Positions 1-7,024 of a stretch of 64,000 nucleotides of DNA are shown here, piece after piece. Position 1 is the stretch's first letter; the number at the start of each line of letters is the position of its first letter. The stretch is from Exiguobacterium sp. s122 (GTDB lineage: Bacteria > Bacillota > Bacilli > Exiguobacteriales > Exiguobacteriaceae): positions 372,001 to 436,000 of the forward strand of contig NZ_JACSMD010000001.1 in the NCBI RefSeq assembly GCF_018618475.1, read 5' to 3'. The notes under the pieces were generated by a model. It had not been told where the DNA came from and did not search any database. It worked only from the letters and a program-made list of their open reading frames with translations. Position numbers and translations under genes: made by a program.

Positions 1-33
1 AGTAGCAGTCTGGTCATTATGAGAATCAATGAA

Positions 34-94
34 ATTTCTCTATTTTTTATAAGCGTTTTCACAAAAGTGTTACAATAAGAAAAAATAGAGAAAT
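34..94. repeat. 15-bp inverted repeat around the ROK gene promoter
   Basis: Positions 34-48 and 80-94 are exact reverse complements (one arm reads aaaaaatagagaaat). They are separated by 31 bases that hold the cre-like box and the -10 element. The right arm ends one base before the GGGTGG ribosome binding site. Such a frame around a promoter could be an operator pair for autoregulation by the ROK protein, or a hairpin in the leader. The arms are AT-rich, so chance cannot be excluded. Confidence 0.5.
48..76 (+). promoter_or_regulatory. Promoter of the ROK repressor gene with cre-like box
   Basis: TATAAGCGTTTTCA at 48-61 matches the CcpA cre consensus TGWAARCGYTWNCW at 13 of 14 positions. An extended -10, TGTTACAAT, lies at 68-76. 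No good -35 is seen, which fits an extended -10 promoter. The cre-like box sits where the -35 would be, so binding there should block transcription. Whether CcpA or another LacI-family protein binds is not decidable from sequence. Confidence 0.55.
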
Positions 95-107
95 GGGTGG
101 AACAGTT

Positions 108-1259
108 ATGGGGAAGACGACACCACGGAACTCGAAATGGATGCGGACGTATAACCGCTCGCTCATCCTTCGGCTCATCCGGCTCCATCAGCCGGTGTCC
201 CGGGTCGAGCTCGCCAAAGAGACGAGTTTGACGAAACCGACGATCTCGAACATCGTCAACGAATTGAAAGAAGAAGGACTTATCGTCGAGCGTGAACTCG
301 GCGTCTCAAGCGGTGGGCGCCGTCCGATTATGCTTGAACTCGCTGCGAGTGACCGTTTCGTCATCGGAATTGACGCCACACAACGAAAACTTCATGGTGT
401 CTTAACGAACATTCATGGCGAACTATTACATGAGGCGTGGCATGATGAACGGTTTGACACGAACGATGAATTCATTGAGGCGGTTGTCGCCCTCTACATA
501 ACATTAGCGCGTGCTACAACAGGGGATGTCATTGGGCTCGGGGTCTCGGTACACGGAATGGTCGAGGCACGCGAAGGGGTCGTCTTGTTTGCGCCGCGCT
601 TCCATTTGCATGACATTCCACTGAAGCGAGAGCTCGAGACAAGGCTCAAACAGAACGTCTTCGTCGAGAACGATGTACGTACGCTCGCGCTCGGGGAGCT
701 TTATTTTGGAGAAGCGATTGGGATTGATGAATTTTTTTACGTGTATGCGGGCTACGGGATTGGTGGCGCATACGTTCACGGAGGAGAGTTGATTGATGGG
801 AAACACCATATCGCCGGTGAGATTGGCCATATGCGGATCATGCTGGATGGGCCCATCTGCTCATGTGGCAACCGTGGGTGCTTAGAAGCTGTCGCCGGGG
901 AACGGGCGCTTCTGAATGAGGCACTTCAGTTGAATGACGAACTCACGCTCGAGACGCTCCGCGACAAGGTGAAGAATGATGTGCAGATTCGTGCTTTATA
1001 TGAGCGGGCTGGGGAATATATCGGCATCGCTACGCTCAACATGATCCATCTGTTAAACCCGAATCGGATTCTCCTTGGCGGGCCGCTCTTTAGTTATGCA
1101 CCACATGTCGTAGAAAACATTCAGGAACGCGTAGCTCAAACCGCACTCACCATTGATGCGAGACAGACTGATATTCGCGTTGTTGCTTGGAACGCCGATC
1201 ACGGCGCACTTGGAGCGGCGGCCCTGATTACAAACCAACTGTTTCGTGAAATCCAATGA
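108..1259 (+). CDS. ROK-family transcriptional repressor (XylR/NagC type)
   Basis: Predicted cytoplasmic sugar-responsive repressor of 383 residues. An N-terminal winged helix-turn-helix (about 15-62) is followed by a ROK sugar-kinase-like fold. The zinc signature of the family is present (C251, C253, C258 in CSCGNRGCLE). The kinase phosphate loop DxGxT reads GIDATQ, so the protein should bind sugar but not phosphorylate it. An ATG at 93 is in frame, but the one at 108 has GGGTGG seven bases before it and is preferred. It lies directly upstream of, and in the same direction as, the galactoside operon, which it probably represses. The inducer is unknown; galactose or a galactoside is an inference from context. 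Confidence 0.85.
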   Translation: MGKTTPRNSKWMRTYNRSLILRLIRLHQPVSRVELAKETSLTKPTISNIVNELKEEGLIVERELGVSSGGRRPIMLELAASDRFVIGIDATQRKLHGVLTNIHGELLHEAWHDERFDTNDEFIEAVVALYITLARATTGDVIGLGVSVHGMVEAREGVVLFAPRFHLHDIPLKRELETRLKQNVFVENDVRTLALGELYFGEAIGIDEFFYVYAGYGIGGAYVHGGELIDGKHHIAGEIGHMRIMLDGPICSCGNRGCLEAVAGERALLNEALQLNDELTLETLRDKVKNDVQIRALYERAGEYIGIATLNMIHLLNPNRILLGGPLFSYAPHVVENIQERVAQTALTIDARQTDIRVVAWNADHGALGAAALITNQLFREIQ

Positions 1260-1269
1260 TTTTTCATGT

Positions 1270-1299
1270 CGTCTTTCTCTCGTGGAAAGACGTTTTTTT
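1270..1299 (+). terminator. Rho-independent terminator of the ROK gene
   Basis: An 8-bp perfect stem, CGTCTTTC with GAAAGACG, is followed by seven T. It separates the regulator from the galactoside operon, which therefore needs its own promoter. Confidence 0.85.
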
Positions 1300-1310
1300 A
1301 TTTCTTTTTA

Positions 1311-1348
1311 AGAAAGCGTTTACAAAAAGAAAAGCGATATGCTATATT
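1311..1348 (+). promoter_or_regulatory. Galactoside operon promoter overlapped by a cre box
   Basis: The -35 TTTACA (1319-1324) and extended -10 TGCTATATT (1340-1348) are 18 bases apart. AGAAAGCGTTTACA at 1311-1324 matches the cre consensus at 13 of 14 positions and covers the -35. This arrangement predicts glucose (CcpA) repression by blocking RNA polymerase. Confidence 0.75.
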
Positions 1349-1358
1349 GTGATTGTAG

Positions 1359-1383
1359 TTAGATAATAAATTTAATTTACTAA
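1359..1383 (+). promoter_or_regulatory. 25-bp imperfect palindrome, candidate ROK operator
   Basis: This AT-rich palindrome has outer half-sites TTAG and CTAA, and most positions match its own reverse complement. It lies about ten bases after the -10, at or just past the transcription start. XylR-type ROK repressors bind palindromes of similar layout (TTAG...CTAA ends), so it is a good candidate operator for the upstream regulator. The assignment is an inference. Confidence 0.5.
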
Positions 1384-1425
1384 GTAAGGGGTGACACTCT
1401 CGGGAACACGTCTGGAGGGGTAATG

Positions 1426-1872
1426 ATGCAAAAAGAGACACCATTGAAAGATCAGTTTCACGACATATTCGGCCGTTACGGCGCGACTCGCATCTTCAGT
1501 CGGGACGAATCCATGTTTAGCGAAATGGAAGCGCTAACAGGAGGTGAGACCGATATCGTTATCACACGCTCGCGGCGAGACGGCATCTTCCGGCTCTATG
1601 ACGAGGCGACCCGGGACATTCGCTTGTTCCGCGTATCGAACTTATCACGCGATGCGAAAACAGACGAGCCAGACGGGTTGTTCGAGTTGTTGCTCTGGCG
1701 CTTGAAGGAGCAAGACGCGTTGCCGTTCGGGGCGGACCTCTATGTCGTCGGGCCATACATAGAAGAGCCGAAACTGGATATTGAACTGATTGCTTATACA
1801 TTGACGAGGCTCGGCGACAAGCCGATGCCGGCAACACTCATTCGGGAACTATGCCACCGACTCGTGGCGTGA
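1426..1872 (+). CDS. Small protein resembling a degenerate galactokinase N-terminal half
   Basis: A 148-residue protein with no family I can name firmly. By eye it aligns with the N-terminal 140 residues of the galK product of the same operon: LKDQFHDIFG against LHDQFETVFG, a GG followed by a strand-like stretch with RDGIFRLY against DDLIRVY, and DIRLFRVSN against VGLVTFPVSD. All catalytic motifs are missing: there is no counterpart of the galactokinase signature GRINLIGEHTDYNGG or of the ATP loop GAGLSSSAS. It is the first gene of the operon. Of two adjacent ATGs (1423, 1426) the second is better spaced from GGAGGGG. A role as a galactose sensor or GalK regulator is speculation; it could also be unrelated. 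Confidence 0.55.
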   Translation: MQKETPLKDQFHDIFGRYGATRIFSRDESMFSEMEALTGGETDIVITRSRRDGIFRLYDEATRDIRLFRVSNLSRDAKTDEPDGLFELLLWRLKEQDALPFGADLYVVGPYIEEPKLDIELIAYTLTRLGDKPMPATLIRELCHRLVA

Positions 1873-1896
1873 CTACACATTCAAAGGAGAATGAAC

Positions 1897-3198
1897 ATGA
1901 AGAAATCGACTATCGCACTCGCATCATCTGTACTCGTCCTCTCGTCGCTACTCGCAGCCTGTGGTGACAAAGAACAGGCGGCCGCTACGACAGAAGACGG
2001 CAAGCCGATCATCAACTGGTGGGGCTGGGCACCGCAACCTGAAGTCGGGGAGGCGCTTGCCCAAGCGTTCAACGAATCGCAAGACGACTATGTCGTTAAA
2101 TTCAAGCGACTTGAAGACTATGAGCAACAGCTGCAAGTCGCGATGCTCGGTGGCGACGGCCCGGACGTCATCGGTCTTAAAGAACCGATGATTCCACAAT
2201 ATAAAGATCGTCTCGTCCCAGCGAAAGAGTACATGGACAAAGCAGCTGGCGAAGGCTGGAAAGAAAAGTTCATCGAACTCGGTGTCGAACAGACGACGGT
2301 AGACGGGGAACAGATGGCCATACCGGTCGGGTTTACCGGGCAAGCGTACCTTATGTACAACAAGACAATTCTTGACAAGTACGGGGTGACGCCGCCGAAG
2401 ACTTACGATGAAACCGTCGCGGCGGTCGAGAAAATTAATGCATCGGGCGACAAAATCATCCCGCTTCAACTTGGCGCGAAAGATGCTTGGGTCGGCACGG
2501 ACGTATTTAACGTGTTGAGCCATCAAGTTGCACCGGGTTACATCCAGAAAGTACTTGAAGGCGAAGCAAAGTGGACAGATGCCGAGATGGTCGAGACAGC
2601 TGAACTTTGGCAGAGCCTCTTCGCGGATAAAGTATTCCAAGAAGGTGCTTTAGGCCTCGCGACATACATGGACGGAATGAATAATTTCTTCGACAAAAAA
2701 GTAGGGATGTGGGTTATCGGCTCATGGGAAGCCCATTCGATGACGACAGTCGAGAAACGTGATAAGTGGAACAACTTCGAAGACGAGATTGGCTTCGTCC
2801 CACTCCCTAACCTCGCTGGCGGCACAGAGCAACCGGTCATCGCTTCGATTGACATGGCACTCGGCGTGAACAAAGAGTCGAAACAACAAGACGGCGCGGC
2901 CGCGTTCATCGCCTACATGACGCAAGGCGAAGGCCAGTCGCTCTACATGGAGAAGTTTGAAATGGCACCAGCCATCAACGACATCGAAGTCGACTACGAA
3001 GACAAGTTCACAAATGACGTCGAACGCGAATCGTATGAAATCTTGAACGAGACAGTGAAGAACGCTGTCGCAGGCCGCGGCATCCGTGACCCGCGCGTCT
3101 ATGACACGCTCGGAAAAGAGCTTCAAAACATCGCTGCCGGCCAAGACGCAAAAGAAGCGCTCGAGCGCATCCAAGCGATCGCCGATCAAGGTAAATAA
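1897..3198 (+). CDS. Sugar ABC transporter substrate-binding lipoprotein
   Basis: Extracellular binding protein (family 1, MalE-like) of 433 residues, anchored as a lipoprotein. The signal peptide has a basic start (MKK), a hydrophobic core and a lipobox LAAC with the lipidated Cys at 22. An in-frame ATG at 1891 sits one base from the AGGAG, so 1897, seven bases away, is the likely start. It precedes the two permeases of the same importer and two galactosidases. The substrate is therefore probably an alpha- or beta-galactoside oligosaccharide, by inference. A hairpin after the gene may keep its transcript at higher level than those of the permeases. Confidence 0.92.
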   Translation: MKKSTIALASSVLVLSSLLAACGDKEQAAATTEDGKPIINWWGWAPQPEVGEALAQAFNESQDDYVVKFKRLEDYEQQLQVAMLGGDGPDVIGLKEPMIPQYKDRLVPAKEYMDKAAGEGWKEKFIELGVEQTTVDGEQMAIPVGFTGQAYLMYNKTILDKYGVTPPKTYDETVAAVEKINASGDKIIPLQLGAKDAWVGTDVFNVLSHQVAPGYIQKVLEGEAKWTDAEMVETAELWQSLFADKVFQEGALGLATYMDGMNNFFDKKVGMWVIGSWEAHSMTTVEKRDKWNNFEDEIGFVPLPNLAGGTEQPVIASIDMALGVNKESKQQDGAAAFIAYMTQGEGQSLYMEKFEMAPAINDIEVDYEDKFTNDVERESYEILNETVKNAVAGRGIRDPRVYDTLGKELQNIAAGQDAKEALERIQAIADQGK

Positions 3199-3204
3199 TA
3201 TTCC

Positions 3205-3234
3205 GAGCGCCAGTAGCCAGTCTCGCTGGCGCTC
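3205..3234 (+). terminator. Intra-operon hairpin after the binding-protein gene
   Basis: GAGCGCCAG pairs perfectly with CTGGCGCTC across a 12-base loop, followed by only a short T stretch (gatcttttg). It looks like a partial terminator or 3' stabiliser rather than a full stop, since the permease gene begins 29 bases later. Such hairpins are common after binding-protein genes. Confidence 0.65.
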
Positions 3235-3262
3235 GATCTTTTGAAGAGAGTGAGGGATTCAT

Positions 3263-4219
3263 ATGCAACAAGCGACCGATTTGAAGGAGGGCGGGCAACC
3301 GACCCCGTTGATCCTGCCGCCGAAACAACCCGACCCGATGCGGAAAAAGGTACAGATGAAGAAAAACCTTGTCGGCTGGGCGTTTGTCGCCCCGACGGTC
3401 CTGTTCGTCATGGCTTTCATCTATTACGGGATTTTCTACAACGCGTACCATTCACTTTTCTCATGGGACGGAATCTCGTTTGAGAAAGTATTTATCGGCT
3501 TTGAGAACTTTGCGCGTATGTTCCGTGATCCGGAATTTTATAGTGCGTTGAAGAACACAGGGATTTTCACAGTATTGACCGTGACGATTCAAGCAGGCAT
3601 CGGACTCGTCTTGGCATACCTTCTCCACACGAAAGGGGTCGGCCGGACGTTCTTCAAATCGGTGTTCTTCTTCCCGGTCGTCTTGAGTCCGGTCGTCCTT
3701 GGTGCGGCGTTCTCTCAGATTTATGACTTCCAGTTCGGTTACATCAACGAATTCTTGCGTGCGGTCGGTCTCGGCTCGCTCGCACAAAACTGGCTCGGCG
3801 ATCAGGACGTCGCCCTCTACTCGATCATCTTGATTAACATTTTCCAATGGACGGGTTCATCGATGATTATGTACTACATGGCGATGCTCGCAATCGAGCG
3901 CGAAGTGTTCGAGGCGGCCAATATCGACGGCGCCGGCTTTTGGCGCACGCTTTGGAGCGTCGTGTTCCCGAACTTAAAAGGGACGACGTTCACGCTGACG
4001 ATCCTCGGGGTCATCGGCGGACTGAAGACGTTCGACATCGTCTGGATCTCGACGCAAGGCGGCCCGGGTAACTCGACCGAGGTCATCTCGACATACTTGT
4101 TCCGGAAATCGATGCTCCACCAAGAAGTCGGTTACGCGAGCGCCATTGCGGTCATCTTGCTCATCATCGCGCTCAGCATCACGTATTTCCAGACACGCGT
4201 ACAGAAGAAAATGGACTAA
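3263..4219 (+). CDS. Sugar ABC transporter permease, MalF type
   Basis: Integral membrane permease of 318 residues with a long polar N-terminus (about 1-35) and six likely membrane segments. The ATPase-docking EAA loop reads EAANIDGAGFWRTLW in the second half. GGPGNSTEVIS near the C-terminus is typical of CUT1 permeases. It pairs with the following MalG-type permease. No ATP-binding subunit is encoded in the operon, so a shared MsmX-type ATPase is expected elsewhere in the genome. Confidence 0.92.
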   Translation: MQQATDLKEGGQPTPLILPPKQPDPMRKKVQMKKNLVGWAFVAPTVLFVMAFIYYGIFYNAYHSLFSWDGISFEKVFIGFENFARMFRDPEFYSALKNTGIFTVLTVTIQAGIGLVLAYLLHTKGVGRTFFKSVFFFPVVLSPVVLGAAFSQIYDFQFGYINEFLRAVGLGSLAQNWLGDQDVALYSIILINIFQWTGSSMIMYYMAMLAIEREVFEAANIDGAGFWRTLWSVVFPNLKGTTFTLTILGVIGGLKTFDIVWISTQGGPGNSTEVISTYLFRKSMLHQEVGYASAIAVILLIIALSITYFQTRVQKKMD

Positions 4220-4231
4220 GGAGGCCCACAC

Positions 4232-5017
4232 ATGGAAATTCAAACGAAAAAAGGCAGATGGTTGACGAATATTGGCCTCTCGCTCATGGCTGTCATCTGG
4301 CTGTTCCCGATCTTCGTCATGTTCAAAGAGAGCCTCCGGGTGAACGGGTTCAGCAACTATATCGCGACGCTACAGAACCCGAACTTCCCACAGTTCGTCT
4401 TCAACAGTTTCTTCGTCGCTTTCTTTATGATCACCATCTCGATCACGTTCCTCGCCTTCGCAGCGTTCGGTTTCTCGAAGCTTGAGTTCGCCGGGAAACG
4501 GCTGTTGTTTAATCTCGTCCTCGCTGGCCTTATGCTTCCGGTCGCGTCGCTCATCGTGCCACTCTTCTTTACATTGCGGACGCTCGACGGATTGAACAGC
4601 TACTGGGGACTCATTGGCGCCGAAGTTGCATTCTTCCTCCCGTTCGGTTTAATGCTCATCAAGAGCTACTTCGACGAGTTACCGAACGAATTGATGGAAG
4701 CAGCCCATATCGATGGGGCGTCGACGTTCCAAATCTTCTACAAAATCATGATGCCGCTCGCCAAACCCGCACTCGCCACGGCGACGATTTACGCCTTCCT
4801 CAACTCATGGAACGAGTACTTAATGGTCCTCACGTTCATGACGGATCCGGCGAAACAGACGGTGACGATGGCGCCGACGTTCTTCACAGAAGCGCTCGGT
4901 GGAGACCCAGGGAAACTCTACGCCTCGCTCGTCTTAATCAGCTTGCCGACGATGGTGTTCTATATCTTCTTCCAACGCTTCCTACAGAAAGGCATGACGT
5001 CAGGGGCGGTCAAATAA
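4232..5017 (+). CDS. Sugar ABC transporter permease, MalG type
   Basis: Second permease of the importer, 261 residues, with six predicted membrane segments. The EAA loop reads MEAAHIDGASTFQIFYKI, the ATPase contact site. AAGGAGG precedes the start, and the gene lies 12 bases after the first permease. It completes the membrane part of a CUT1-type importer whose binding protein is at 1897-3198. Confidence 0.92.
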   Translation: MEIQTKKGRWLTNIGLSLMAVIWLFPIFVMFKESLRVNGFSNYIATLQNPNFPQFVFNSFFVAFFMITISITFLAFAAFGFSKLEFAGKRLLFNLVLAGLMLPVASLIVPLFFTLRTLDGLNSYWGLIGAEVAFFLPFGLMLIKSYFDELPNELMEAAHIDGASTFQIFYKIMMPLAKPALATATIYAFLNSWNEYLMVLTFMTDPAKQTVTMAPTFFTEALGGDPGKLYASLVLISLPTMVFYIFFQRFLQKGMTSGAVK

Positions 5018-5035
5018 TCGATTGAGGTGAATGCA

Positions 5036-7024
5036 ATGTATTTAGGAGTAGACTACTATCCAGAACAGACGGACCGTGCCCTTTGGGATGAGGACGTCCG
5101 TTTGATGAAAGAGCTCGGTGTCAACGTCATCCGGATGGCCGAGTTCGCATGGACGATGATGGAACCGGCCGACGGGGAGTTCGACTTCTCGTTTTGGGAC
5201 GAGGTCGTCGACAAGTTCGGCGAACATTTCGACATCATCCTCGGCACGCCGACGGCGACGCCGCCCGCATGGATGATCGAGGCGCACCCGGACATCTTGC
5301 CAGTGACGGCGGACGGGGTCCGCATCAGTTTCGGTGCCCGTCGCCACTATACGGTGAACAGCCCGGTGTACCGCGAGTACTGCAAACGCATCACCGAGAA
5401 GATGGCCGAACGATACGGTAAACACCCGCGCGTCATCGGCTGGCAGACGGATAACGAATACGGCCATGAGAAATCGGACCGCTCGTACGGCGACGTCGAC
5501 AAAGTCGCGTTCCAGACGTGGTTACAGGAGCGCTATGAGACGCTCGATGCGTTGAACGCCGCCTGGGGGACCGTCTTCTGGAGCCATACGTATACGGCAT
5601 GGACACAGATTCCGGTCCCTCGCACCGTGTTCCAAGAACACAACCCGTCGCTCCTCGTCGATTTCGACCGTTTCTGTTCGGACGCATACCGCTCGTTCAA
5701 CAAGCTCCAAGTTGACACGCTCCGCCCGCTCATCCATGACGATGCGTTCATCACGCACAATCTCGTCTATAGCGACATGGCGATCAACCAGCAACAGATG
5801 GCCCAAGACCTCGATTACGTCTCGTTCGACAACTATCCGGTCTGGGGCGGGTTGCCGGAACCGAACCGCTTCGAGAAGACGGCGCACGACCACGACCTGT
5901 GCCGTTCATCAAAACAAGGGAAAGGCTTCTGGGTGATGGAGCAGCTCAGTGGCGCCCAAGGGTGGAGCCGCATCGGGTACTTACCGCGCCCGGGGCATAT
6001 CCGACTTTGGACACACCAAGCCGTCGCCCGCGGTGCCGAGGCAATCGTCTATTTCCGTTTCCGGGCTGCTGACTTTGGGACCGAGGAGTTTTGCCACGGC
6101 ATCATCGACCATGATGGGAAGCCGAAACGGAAGTTCAAGGAAGTCCAGCACGTCATGTCAGAACTGCATGCGCACGGCGACATGATTAACGCTGCCGAAT
6201 ACAAGGCCGATGTCGCCGTCTACTTCGATCAAGAGAACTTGTGGGCGTGGACACATCAGCCACACTCGGACGCGTTCAACTTCAAACAAGAGTTCGTCCG
6301 CTTCTACGGGGCGGCCGTCCGCCAAGGCGTCAACACGGACATCGTCTTTCCGGGTGACGCGCTCGACCGCTATAAGCTCGTCGTCGTTCCACTCTATTTC
6401 CTCGGAAATGAGACGTTCGATGCGACGCTCCTCGACTATTTAGAGAACGGCGGCAACGTCATTTTCACGTATCGGACCGGCGTCAAAGACCCGCTCAACC
6501 GGTGCCATAACTTGACGTTACCGGGCAAATTCGCCAAATATGCCGGCATCGAGGTCGACGAGTACGAGAGCCTCCAAGCCGTCCAATCGAATGAGGTCCA
6601 GCTTGGCGACCAAGTGTCGACGGCGAACATTTGGTGCGACTTGATCACCCCACATGGTGCGGAAGTGCTCGCGACGTACGGCCAAGCGTTCTACAAAGGG
6701 ACGGCCGCCATCACGCGCCATACGCACAAAGGGGACGTGACCTACATCGGCTCATCGGTCGACGACGCGATGCTCGATACGATTTATAACGAGGCGCTCA
6801 CCCGCGCTGGTATCGACGCAAATCGACTCCCGGACGACGTTGAGAAAGTCGACCGCTTCGGCGACGGCTATACGGTTCGCTTCTATTTGAACCATTCGAC
6901 GGAATTGACGTCATCGGTCGAGGTGACCGGGGACTGGAAGACGCTCGACGGCAATCACGTCTCAGGGGAGCTTGAGCTGAAGCCGCTCGACGTCGTCATC
7001 TTGAAGCAGGAGGTGGGCGTATGA
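5036..7024 (+). CDS. Beta-galactosidase, glycoside hydrolase family 42
   Basis: Cytoplasmic beta-galactosidase of 662 residues; no signal peptide. It starts MYLGVDYYPEQ, typical of GH42. The acid/base Glu is E141 in TDNEYGH and the nucleophile is E302 in WVMEQLSG. An (alpha/beta)8 catalytic domain, a trimerisation domain (from about 390) and a short C-terminal beta domain fit the length of the family. A GTG at 5027 is in frame, but it overlaps the GAGGTGA ribosome site, so ATG 5036 is chosen. It would cleave imported beta-galactosides to galactose for the Leloir genes downstream. The stop overlaps the start of the alpha-galactosidase gene. Confidence 0.94.
   Translation: MYLGVDYYPEQTDRALWDEDVRLMKELGVNVIRMAEFAWTMMEPADGEFDFSFWDEVVDKFGEHFDIILGTPTATPPAWMIEAHPDILPVTADGVRISFGARRHYTVNSPVYREYCKRITEKMAERYGKHPRVIGWQTDNEYGHEKSDRSYGDVDKVAFQTWLQERYETLDALNAAWGTVFWSHTYTAWTQIPVPRTVFQEHNPSLLVDFDRFCSDAYRSFNKLQVDTLRPLIHDDAFITHNLVYSDMAINQQQMAQDLDYVSFDNYPVWGGLPEPNRFEKTAHDHDLCRSSKQGKGFWVMEQLSGAQGWSRIGYLPRPGHIRLWTHQAVARGAEAIVYFRFRAADFGTEEFCHGIIDHDGKPKRKFKEVQHVMSELHAHGDMINAAEYKADVAVYFDQENLWAWTHQPHSDAFNFKQEFVRFYGAAVRQGVNTDIVFPGDALDRYKLVVVPLYFLGNETFDATLLDYLENGGNVIFTYRTGVKDPLNRCHNLTLPGKFAKYAGIEVDEYESLQAVQSNEVQLGDQVSTANIWCDLITPHGAEVLATYGQAFYKGTAAITRHTHKGDVTYIGSSVDDAMLDTIYNEALTRAGIDANRLPDDVEKVDRFGDGYTVRFYLNHSTELTSSVEVTGDWKTLDGNHVSGELELKPLDVVILKQEVGV

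Noticed and set aside
1948-3189. Long antisense frames opposite the binding-protein gene
   Set aside because: They have no ribosome sites or recognisable domains and lie opposite a clear lipoprotein gene. GC-rich codon use here creates open antisense frames.
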